Below are positions 5,625 to 11,546 of a DNA stretch of 11,546 nt, one piece after another; positions within the stretch are counted from its first letter, which is position 1, and each line of letters starts with the position of its first letter. Under the pieces are notes generated by a model. That model made no database searches and was not told the DNA's origin. It saw nothing but the letters and a program-made list of their open reading frames with translations. Source of the DNA: Actinomycetes bacterium (GTDB lineage Bacteria; Actinomycetota; Acidimicrobiia; Acidimicrobiales; RAAP-2). The stretch covers positions 1,722-13,267 of the forward strand of contig JAJYZN010000065.1 in the NCBI GenBank assembly GCA_021799915.1, read 5' to 3'. The translations under genes were made by a program, and so were the position numbers.

Positions 5625-8354
5625 ATGAGCCCCCGCCGAGTCGCCATCGTCCCCCACACCCACTGGGACCGGGAGTGGTACGAACCCTTCCAGACCTTCC
5701 GGATGAACCTGGTGGACACCCTCGACCGCCTGCTGGACCTGATGGAGTCCGACCCCTCGTACACCGACTTCCTGATCGACGGCCAGATGGCGGCCGTCGA
5801 CGACTACCTCGAGGTCCGCCCACAGGCCGAGACCCGGATCCGGGAGCTGGCCGTCGCCGGGCGCCTGACGATGGGACCGTGGTACATCCTCATGGACGAG
5901 TTCCTGGTCTCGGCCGAGACCATCGTGCGCGACCTCCAGATGGGCCTGGAGCGGGGTGCCTCGTTCGGTGGGGCCATGTCGGTCGGCTACCTCCCCGACA
6001 TGTTCGGCCACATCGCCCAGATGCCCCAGATCCTCCGCATGGCCGGCCTCGAGCACGCCGTGGTGTGGCGCGGCGTGCCGTCGGACATCACGCGGACGGC
6101 CTTCTGGTGGGAGGCGCCGGACGGATCGACCGTCCGGGCCGAGTACCTGCCCCTCGGCTACGGCAACGGCGCCGAGCTCCCCGAAGACGGCAAGGCGCTC
6201 GTCCGCCGGACCGAGGACCACGAGCAGGAGGTGGCGTCCTTCCTCATGGACCGGATCTTGTTCATGAACGGGTCGGACCATCTCGCCCCCCAACCGTGGC
6301 TGGGTCGGGTGGTGGCCGAAGCGAACGCTCTCCAGGGGGACTACGAGTTCGAGATCACGTCGTTGCCGGCGTACCTGGCCGACGCTCCGACCGAAGGCCT
6401 CCAGCGCTGGAAGGGAGAGCTGCGCTCGGGAGCCCGGGCCAACGTCCTCATGGGGGTGACGTCGAACCGGGTCGACGTGAAGCACGCCGCGGCGGTGACC
6501 GAGCGCCAGCTGGAGCGACGGGCCGAGCCCTACGCCGCGCTGTTCCTCCCCCCCGACCAGTGGCCGGCGCGCCTCTTGGCCCTGGCCTGGAAGGAAGTGG
6601 TGCGCAACGCCGCCCACGACTCCATCTGCGCCTGCTCGGTCGACGACGTCGTCGACGCCGTGCTCCACCGGTTCGCCGAGTCGCGCCAGATCGCCGAAGG
6701 GGTCGCCGGACGTGCCCTCTCCTCATTCGCCCGGTCGATGGCCGAACCCGGGACGGTGGTGGTGAACCCCTCGGCCCGACCTCGTTCGGGGATGGTCGAG
6801 CTGGTGGTCGGTGCCGAGGAGCCCCCCGGCGACGACGTCCAAGTGCTCTCCGAACGGTTCGGCCTCCCCGGGTCGATGACCCTGGATGCCGACACGGTGC
6901 GTACCGTGCTCGGCATGCTCCAGGGGCCCAAGATCGATAACGACGCCTGGGTCCAGGACGTGCGCATCGAAGAGGACGAGACCGGCATCGACCTCACCGT
7001 CGCCGTCGGCCCCGAGGAGCGTCCCGGCGTGCCTATCACCGAGGCCAAGCAGGATATGTACACCCGCCTCGGCGCCCGTCCCGACGTCACCGTCCGCGTC
7101 CGTCTCGACCAGCCACCGATCCGTCGCATCGCCGCCCGGGTGACCGACGTCCCCGGCCTGGGGTGGCGGGTCTTCGCTCCAGGGTCCCTCGAGCACCCCG
7201 CCGCAGCGGAGCCCCCCTCTCCGAGGAACGGGCCCCAGGGCGGAGGCGCGGGAGCGAGCGCCGATGTCGCGCTGTCCAACGGCCTGGTCACGGTCGTCGT
7301 CGACGCCTCGGACGGAACGTTCGCCATCAATGGCCTCGGTGGCTTCGGCCGGCTGCTTGACGGCGGAGACCTCGGCGACTCCTACAACTACTCGCCGCCG
7401 AGGAACGACTCGGTCATCGACACCCCGCACTCGGTGCGTGTCGACATCGGGGAGCGGGGACCGGTGCGGGCCACGGCCGTGATCACCGCCGACTACCGCT
7501 GGCCCGACCATGTCGACGGTGGATCCCAGTCCCGGGTGGGCGAGCACGACGTCCAGGTGGTGACCACCGTGGAGGTTCGCGCCGACGAGCTCCCGGTGCG
7601 GGTCACCACGAGCTTCGTCAACCCGAGCCGCGACCACCGGCTCCGCGTGCACCTGCCGCTCCCCGAGCCGGCGTCCTCTTCGGAAGCCGAGTGCGCTTTC
7701 GGCACGGTCGTACGGGGCCTCACCATCGAAGGGCGTCCTGACGAGCTGGGGCTCCCGACCTTCCCGGCCCGGCGGTTCGTGACCGCCGGTGGGCTGACCG
7801 TCGTCCACGACGGCGTTGTCGAGTACGAGCTGGTAGACGTCGCTTCACCGGGTGACAGCTTGGACCACCCGACCGGCGGGGCCGGAGCACTGGCCCTGAC
7901 CCTGCTGCGGTCCACCGGGATGCTCTCGCGCCTCGGCATGGCCTACCGGCCGTTCCCTGCCGGCCCTCTCACTCCGGTCGAGGGGCTCCAGCTCACCGGA
8001 CGCCGTATCACCGCCCACTACGCGCTGGCTCTCGGGTGTGAGGATCCCTGGTCTCTGGCCGACGACATCCTGCTCCCGCTCGAAGTGGTCACGTCGCCCG
8101 GCGGGGGGTGGCGTCCCGACCACGGGTCGGTCCTCAGGGTGGAGGGCGCCGAGCTATCGGCGGTGCAGCGCCGGGCCGGGATGCTCGAAGTCCGGGTGTA
8201 CAACCCCGGCCCCGACCCGGCGACGGTGCGGTTCCCCACACACCGAGGGTGGCTGGTCGACCTTCGAGGCACCCCTCTCGAGGCATTCGACGAGTCCTTC
8301 CAGCTACGACCCTTCGGGATCGCCACGGCCCGACTGCTCGACCCCGCGTCCTGA
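5625..8354 (+). CDS. alpha-mannosidase, glycoside hydrolase family 38
   Basis: Hydrolyses terminal alpha-mannosides with retention, using a Zn2+ site. No signal peptide is seen, so it should act in the cytoplasm. It has 909 residues. The catalytic domain (about 5-260) begins with PHTHWDREWY, giving zinc ligands His13 and Asp15. GYLPDMFGH supplies Asp125, the likely nucleophile and third ligand. MNGSDH (214-219) lines the same site. The helical middle domain (about 264-345) contains NAAHDSICACSVDD, with His331 as the fourth zinc ligand. Beta-sandwich C-terminal domains run from about 375 to the end, with a Pro/Gly-rich linker near 528-546. All expected active-site residues are present. The architecture resembles MngB-type bacterial enzymes; the natural substrate (mannosylglycerate, mannan fragments, other) is not evident, since no transporter or sugar regulator lies next to it. 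The frame is open back to 5268 but the family match and promoter fix the ATG at 5625. The 3' end overlaps the cyclase gene by 51 bp. Confidence 0.92.
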   Translation: MSPRRVAIVPHTHWDREWYEPFQTFRMNLVDTLDRLLDLMESDPSYTDFLIDGQMAAVDDYLEVRPQAETRIRELAVAGRLTMGPWYILMDEFLVSAETIVRDLQMGLERGASFGGAMSVGYLPDMFGHIAQMPQILRMAGLEHAVVWRGVPSDITRTAFWWEAPDGSTVRAEYLPLGYGNGAELPEDGKALVRRTEDHEQEVASFLMDRILFMNGSDHLAPQPWLGRVVAEANALQGDYEFEITSLPAYLADAPTEGLQRWKGELRSGARANVLMGVTSNRVDVKHAAAVTERQLERRAEPYAALFLPPDQWPARLLALAWKEVVRNAAHDSICACSVDDVVDAVLHRFAESRQIAEGVAGRALSSFARSMAEPGTVVVNPSARPRSGMVELVVGAEEPPGDDVQVLSERFGLPGSMTLDADTVRTVLGMLQGPKIDNDAWVQDVRIEEDETGIDLTVAVGPEERPGVPITEAKQDMYTRLGARPDVTVRVRLDQPPIRRIAARVTDVPGLGWRVFAPGSLEHPAAAEPPSPRNGPQGGGAGASADVALSNGLVTVVVDASDGTFAINGLGGFGRLLDGGDLGDSYNYSPPRNDSVIDTPHSVRVDIGERGPVRATAVITADYRWPDHVDGGSQSRVGEHDVQVVTTVEVRADELPVRVTTSFVNPSRDHRLRVHLPLPEPASSSEAECAFGTVVRGLTIEGRPDELGLPTFPARRFVTAGGLTVVHDGVVEYELVDVASPGDSLDHPTGGAGALALTLLRSTGMLSRLGMAYRPFPAGPLTPVEGLQLTGRRITAHYALALGCEDPWSLADDILLPLEVVTSPGGGWRPDHGSVLRVEGAELSAVQRRAGMLEVRVYNPGPDPATVRFPTHRGWLVDLRGTPLEAFDESFQLRPFGIATARLLDPAS

Positions 8355-9761
8355 GCGCGCCCCGGGGGGCACCGCTCCCTCCGGTGCCGCTCCCTCCGGT
8401 GCCGAGGCTTCCGGCTCGGCACCTCCGTCACCAGAAGCTCGGGGCTCTGGAGCGGAGCGCCGAGCGCCCGACAGCAGGCGCTCGCCGGCCTCCCTCAGGT
8501 CGTCTAAGTCTCGGAGCACTTCGGCCAGCCGTTCCCAGCGCACGTTGCGTCGCTGATCGGCGGCCCACCCGGCCCCGTCGGCCTCCTGACCGGAGCGACC
8601 GCACCACCACAGCTGGACCCGGCCCAGGTCTTTCAGCACCCGTGGGCGCAACGGCTGGCCGATGAACTCGTCCCCGGCCTCGCTCATCAAACGGGAATGG
8701 AGCTCGTCGGACATGAGCACCGTCCCCGGATTGGCGATGTTCACGATCCGGTGGGCCAAGTTCACCGTGGGTCCGTAGTAGTCCCCGTCGTGGACCAGAA
8801 CCGGTCCGACGGCCAGGCCGACGCGGACGTCGGACAGCAGCTCGTCGTCGGCGTAGGCCTCGGCCAACCCGAGCCCGATGCGGGCCGCCGCCACCACACT
8901 CTCGACGACGAACATGGCCTCGTCACCGATCATCTTCACCACCCTCCCCCCCATCCCGGTGACGATGTCATGGGAGATCTCCTCGAACCGCCGGACGACC
9001 GCCGCCAGCTCCTCTTGGGAGAGATGCTGGCTGAGGAGCGTGAAGCCCACCATGTCGGCAAACCCCACGGCCAGGTCGAGCCCGTCGGCGGAGACGTGGC
9101 CACGGGTCCGGAGCAGCATGGTCCGGCGGGTCGCCGCCTGGACGTGGCGTCTCCAGACGAACTCCAGCAGCCAGGCCATGGCCGGGACGGTGGCGTCGGC
9201 CAGGCTGGTGAACGCCTCGGCGGCGAGGACGTTGTCGTCGTCCGCCCCACCGAAGGCCATGGAGCTCGGCACTACTTCGGCCTCGGCGATCCGGGCCATG
9301 GAAGAGCCGATGACCCGTGAGAGCTGCAGCGCCGTGTCGACCTCGGCCGCTCCCACGCTGAGCATCCCCTGGAACAGCTTCACCGCCTGAATGTCCATGT
9401 CGGTGAACACGGCGTCGTCATCGGCCACGTCCAGAAAGCCCAGGGCCCGCCAGAGCCGGCGCAGGAGGTCGAGGGGAAGCCCGGTCCCCTGGGCCACCTG
9501 GACCTGGGTGTAGCGGCGGGTGGAAGGAACGAGGAGGCGATCCACGGCGAGCAGATCGAGCACGTCGTCGGCCACCGCCTGGTCCACCTCCTCGTCGGTG
9601 GCACCGGCTTCGAGCAGCCGCTTGCGGACGTGGTCGAGCGCGGCGGCCCGGCGGCTGGCGATGTCGCCAGGCCCTTGGCCGAGGGGCATAGTGCTGCCCG
9701 GTCGGAGCACGCTCTGGGGCGACTGCCGTTCTTCGGGGGGCGGAGGTTCGGTACCGGTCAT
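8304..9761 (-). CDS. class III adenylate cyclase with N-terminal regulatory domain
   Basis: Makes cAMP from ATP. The protein has 485 residues and no membrane spans, so it is cytosolic. Residues 40-165 resemble the Rv1264-type adenylate cyclase regulatory domain: a helical bundle with the RRLWRALGF and VFTDMDIQAVKLFQGML segments. The catalytic domain (about 225-375) has every class III residue: metal-binding Asp236 (FADMVGFT) and Asp280 (KMIGDE), substrate-specifying Lys276 and Asp327 (GDYYG), transition-state Asn334 and Arg338 (VNLAHRI). The Lys/Asp pair indicates ATP rather than GTP. The tail after about 420 is low-complexity Ala/Pro/Glu/Gly, partly from 15-bp repeats. The ATG at 9761 overlaps the gpsA TGA in ATGA, so translation is probably coupled. 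The open frame beyond (to 10043) runs inside gpsA and is not used. Family members with this N-terminus respond to pH in M. tuberculosis; a similar cue here is inference. Confidence 0.92.
   Translation of the reverse strand: MTGTEPPPPEERQSPQSVLRPGSTMPLGQGPGDIASRRAAALDHVRKRLLEAGATDEEVDQAVADDVLDLLAVDRLLVPSTRRYTQVQVAQGTGLPLDLLRRLWRALGFLDVADDDAVFTDMDIQAVKLFQGMLSVGAAEVDTALQLSRVIGSSMARIAEAEVVPSSMAFGGADDDNVLAAEAFTSLADATVPAMAWLLEFVWRRHVQAATRRTMLLRTRGHVSADGLDLAVGFADMVGFTLLSQHLSQEELAAVVRRFEEISHDIVTGMGGRVVKMIGDEAMFVVESVVAAARIGLGLAEAYADDELLSDVRVGLAVGPVLVHDGDYYGPTVNLAHRIVNIANPGTVLMSDELHSRLMSEAGDEFIGQPLRPRVLKDLGRVQLWWCGRSGQEADGAGWAADQRRNVRWERLAEVLRDLDDLREAGERLLSGARRSAPEPRASGDGGAEPEASAPEGAAPEGAVPPGARSGRGVEQSGRGDPEGS
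8369..8413. repeat. 15-bp in-frame repeats encoding the cyclase C-terminal tail
   Basis: Three adjacent 15-mers: GCACCGCTCCCTCCG, GTGCCGCTCCCTCCG and GTGCCGAGGCTTCCG. On the minus strand they encode an Ala-Pro-Glu-Gly pentapeptide pattern (SAPEG-AAPEG-AVPPG) in the disordered tail of the cyclase. They lie just beyond the mannosidase stop codon, so they affect only the minus-strand gene. Confidence 0.7.
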
Positions 9762-10780
9762 CCGGTCAACCCGCGATGCAATACCACGTCCCATTCGGAC
9801 CGGGCCGGCCGCCGCATGAGCGCCTCCAACGCTGCCCGTGGCGTCGTGGTCCCCGACACGATGGACGCCACCTGCTCGGCTATGGGCATCTCCACCCCGG
9901 CGCTCCGGGCCAGCGCCACCAGAGGTCCGGCGCTCTTCACCCCTTCGGCGACCATGGACATGCCAGACAGGATGTCCTCGAGCGTCACCCCACGGCCGAG
10001 GTCGAACCCCACGGTGCGGTTGCGACTGTGCGGGCTGGTGCACGTGGCCACCAGGTCGCCCACCCCGGCCAGCCCCCCGAACGTGAGGGTCTGACCACCG
10101 AGAGTGATGCCCAATCTCCCGAGCTCAGCCAGTCCCCGGGTGATGATCACCGCTCGGGTGTTCTCGCCGAACCCGAGGCCGTCGGAGATACCGGCGGCGA
10201 TGGCCATCACGTTCTTGGTCGCTCCAGCGATCTCACACCCCACCACGTCGGTGCCGGTGTACACCCGGAACGTCGAGCAGTGCAGGCACTGCTGGACCCG
10301 CTGGGCCAGGCGCTCGTCGGGTAGCGCGACCAAGCTCGCCGCAGGCTGTCCCTGGGCCACCTCGCGCGCCAAGTTCGGGCCACTCAGGGCGCCGGCCACG
10401 TGGCCCGGTAGCACTTCACGGACGACTTCGGACATACGGAGGTTCGTTCCCCGCTCGATCCCCTTGGCCATGCTCACGATCACCGCGTCGGGTCGGAGGG
10501 ACGGTCTCATGGCCTCGAGCACGGTGCGAAACCCGTGGGAAGGCACGCCCATGAGGATCACGTCGGCCCCGGCCACCGCTTCTTCCAGCCTTGCCGTGGC
10601 GACCAGCGCCGGCGGGAGCGTGATACCGGGGAGGTATCGGGAGTTCTCGCCGGTGCGGGCGATCTCCTCGGCCAGATCGGGCGATCGGGCCCACAGCCTC
10701 ACCGGCTGCTTGTTGGCCACGAGTGACGCCACGGTGGTCCCCCACGAGCCAGCGCCCACCACCGCCGCAACCGATTGCAT
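9758..10780 (-). CDS. gpsA: glycerol-3-phosphate dehydrogenase [NAD(P)+]
   Basis: Reduces dihydroxyacetone phosphate to sn-glycerol 3-phosphate, the backbone for phospholipids; cytoplasmic. It has 340 residues, a typical length. The N-terminal Rossmann fold starts VAAVVGAGSWGTT (Gly9-x-Gly11-x-Trp13-Gly14). GVPSHGFR and MAKGIE follow. SGPNLAREVAQGQPAA is the family's S-G-P-x-x-A-x-E motif. The catalytic Lys189 lies in GCEIAGATKNVMAIAAG. C-terminal helices carry GLAGVGDLVATCTSPHSRNR and MVAEGVKSA. All key motifs are intact. The only plausible start is the ATG at 10780, with TAGGCT 7 nt upstream, so the transcript is probably leaderless. The gene ends in the ATGA shared with the cyclase and is divergent from cofC/fbiD, as gpdA2 and fbiD are in M. 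tuberculosis. Confidence 0.96.
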   Translation of the reverse strand: MQSVAAVVGAGSWGTTVASLVANKQPVRLWARSPDLAEEIARTGENSRYLPGITLPPALVATARLEEAVAGADVILMGVPSHGFRTVLEAMRPSLRPDAVIVSMAKGIERGTNLRMSEVVREVLPGHVAGALSGPNLAREVAQGQPAASLVALPDERLAQRVQQCLHCSTFRVYTGTDVVGCEIAGATKNVMAIAAGISDGLGFGENTRAVIITRGLAELGRLGITLGGQTLTFGGLAGVGDLVATCTSPHSRNRTVGFDLGRGVTLEDILSGMSMVAEGVKSAGPLVALARSAGVEMPIAEQVASIVSGTTTPRAALEALMRRPARSEWDVVLHRGLTG

Positions 10781-10787
10781 GGTGTCG

Positions 10788-10793
10788 AGCCTA
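10788..10793 (-). promoter_or_regulatory. -10 box of gpsA, leaderless type
   Basis: On the minus strand TAGGCT (TANNNT) is separated from the gpsA ATG by 7 nt (CGACACC). No convincing -35 or Shine-Dalgarno is visible. The same geometry is seen for the mannosidase. This box would drive the gpsA-cyclase pair. Confidence 0.5.
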
Positions 10794-10839
10794 CGGTGCC
10801 GGGCAGCCCGAGCGCCGGACGACGCCAGGACGGTGTCCC

Positions 10840-10845
10840 TACACT
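10840..10845 (+). promoter_or_regulatory. -10 box of cofC/fbiD, leaderless type
   Basis: TACACT (TANNNT) is followed by GGGGCA and then the GTG at 10852, the same 6-nt geometry as the GYD gene. The nearest -35-like sequence, CCGGAC at 10815-10820, is poorly matched and spaced 19 nt. This -10 supports GTG 10852 over ATG 10864. It lies about 46 bp from the divergent gpsA -10. Confidence 0.5.
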
Positions 10846-10851
10846 GGGGCA

Positions 10852-11499
10852 GTGAGCATCGGAATGCCGGCCGGGTCCTCGGTGGGACTGCCGGCGACGG
10901 ATCTTCTGGATGGCGGGTCGAAGCTCGGGAGTCAGGTCGTGCTGGTGCCCGTCAAGTCCTTCGACCAGGCCAAGCGCCGGCTTGGCTCGGTCTTGGGGGA
11001 CGACGATCGTGAGGCCCTGGTCCGGCGTATGGCCGAAGGGGTGCTCGCCGCGGCGCATCCGCTCCCGGCGGCCGTCGTCTGCGACGACCCCGTGGTCGCC
11101 ACCTGGGCCCGGGAGCATGGTGCGTTGGTGGTGTGGGAGCCCGGACGCGGGCTGAACGGTGCCGTCGAGGAGGGGATTGCCCGCCTCATGACCCTCGGTG
11201 TCGAAGTGGTCGTCGTCGCCCATGGGGACCTGCCCGACGCCACCGGTCTCGGCACGCTCGCCGACTTCGACGGCGTGACCCTGGTGCCCGACCGTCGTGG
11301 CGACGGCACGAACGTGATCCGCCTCCCGACCGGGACCGGGTTCCGGTTCTCGTACGGTCCGGGCTCGTTCCAGCGTCACCGAGCGGAGTGCGGGCGCCTG
11401 GGGCTCCCCTGCCGCGTCGAGCTCGACTCCCCGCTGCGTCTCGACGTGGACGTGCCCGAGGATCTCGTTTTGGTCACCCGGCAGCCGTCGGCCTCGTAG
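10852..11499 (+). CDS. cofC: 2-phospho-L-lactate / phosphoenolpyruvate guanylyltransferase (coenzyme F420 biosynthesis)
   Basis: Transfers GMP from GTP to 2-phospholactate (archaea) or phosphoenolpyruvate (shown for mycobacterial FbiD), giving the intermediate that FbiA/CofD joins to Fo. It has 215 residues with a nucleotidyltransferase fold. The family motifs are in order: VVLVPVKSFDQAKRRL (29-44), GLNGAVEEGI, HGDLPDA (124-130), VPDRRGDGTNVIRLP (Asp147, Asp151, Thr153-Asn154), FSYGPGSFQRH (166-176), and LDVDVPEDL (197-205) near the C-terminus. The first 28 residues precede the usual family start and have no family motif. GTG 10852 is preferred because of the adjacent -10 box; ATG 10864 is the alternative. 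It is divergent from gpsA, the same arrangement as Rv2983 (fbiD) next to Rv2982c. Its presence implies the cell makes F420. The actinobacterial name fbiD would be equally proper. Confidence 0.92.
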   Translation: MSIGMPAGSSVGLPATDLLDGGSKLGSQVVLVPVKSFDQAKRRLGSVLGDDDREALVRRMAEGVLAAAHPLPAAVVCDDPVVATWAREHGALVVWEPGRGLNGAVEEGIARLMTLGVEVVVVAHGDLPDATGLGTLADFDGVTLVPDRRGDGTNVIRLPTGTGFRFSYGPGSFQRHRAECGRLGLPCRVELDSPLRLDVDVPEDLVLVTRQPSAS

Positions 11500-11521
11500 G
11501 GACCCGGAGGGCAGGCCGGGA

Positions 11522-11542
11522 GCCGGTGCCGGGCCCACCGGC
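11522..11542. terminator. possible hairpin downstream of cofC
   Basis: A perfect 7-bp stem (GCCGGTG, loop CCGGGCC, CACCGGC) begins 22 bp after the cofC stop. No T-run is visible before the window ends, so it may be a GC-rich terminator or only a chance palindrome. Confidence 0.3.
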
Positions 11543-11546
11543 CACT

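Noticed and set aside
9762..10043. N-terminal extension of the cyclase frame up to 10043
   Set aside because: It lies wholly inside gpsA in another frame, translates to low-complexity His/Arg/Gly sequence, and the ATGA overlap start at 9761 is natural.
10699..11538. Minus-strand frame of 279 codons opposite cofC
   Set aside because: It is antisense to all the cofC motifs and shows no family pattern or plausible start signal.
1..11546. tRNA, rRNA, riboswitch, insertion sequence, attachment site or defence island
   Set aside because: No cloverleaf, rRNA-like block, transposase, integrase, terminal inverted repeat or nuclease/helicase cluster was seen; the genes are ordinary chromosomal metabolism and housekeeping.

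Overview
The window is GC-rich DNA (third codon positions almost all G or C) from a free-living actinobacterium. Three things point there: an F420-biosynthesis guanylyltransferase (cofC/fbiD) divergent from gpsA as in Mycobacterium tuberculosis, a class III adenylyl cyclase with an Rv1264-type N-terminus, and several TANNNT -10 boxes only 6-7 nt from start codons, as expected of leaderless actinobacterial transcripts. The gene mix would suit the class Acidimicrobiia, but that is inference. I see ten protein genes, no RNA genes, no mobile elements and no CRISPR array. Coding density is very high: the longest gene-free stretch is about 120 bp (2834-2956).

Layout. Positions 1-581 (+) hold the 3' end of a TIGR01777-type NAD(P)-dependent epimerase. 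An ArsB/SLC13-like ion permease follows (615-1817, +). Convergent to it is a DMT-superfamily transporter (1886-2833, -). Divergent from that, across a spacer with a perfect 8-bp inverted repeat, is an acyl-CoA dehydrogenase (2957-4174, +). RNase HII (4207-4896, -) lies head-to-head with a small conserved-looking hypothetical protein (4895-5212, +), the two assigned start codons interlocking in one CATG. A GYD-domain protein (5228-5524, -) is divergent from a large GH38 alpha-mannosidase (5625-8354, +). The mannosidase overlaps tail-to-tail, by 51 bp, an adenylyl cyclase (8304-9761, -), whose ATG overlaps the TGA of gpsA (9758-10780, -). Divergent from gpsA is cofC/fbiD (10852-11499, +), which closes the window.

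Functional links. Most genes are independent housekeeping or metabolic units. The clearest functional unit is gpsA-cyclase, translationally coupled by an ATGA overlap, so glycerophospholipid precursor synthesis and cAMP production are probably co-expressed. The gpsA/fbiD divergence matches the M. tuberculosis order Rv2982c (gpdA2)-Rv2983 (fbiD)-Rv2984 (ppk1), so ppk would be expected just past the right edge.

I did not find a clearly new multi-gene system. The most interesting signals are regulatory or architectural: clustered leaderless promoters, an operator-like inverted repeat, interlocked starts, the long convergent overlap, and short in-frame repeats encoding protein tails or linkers.
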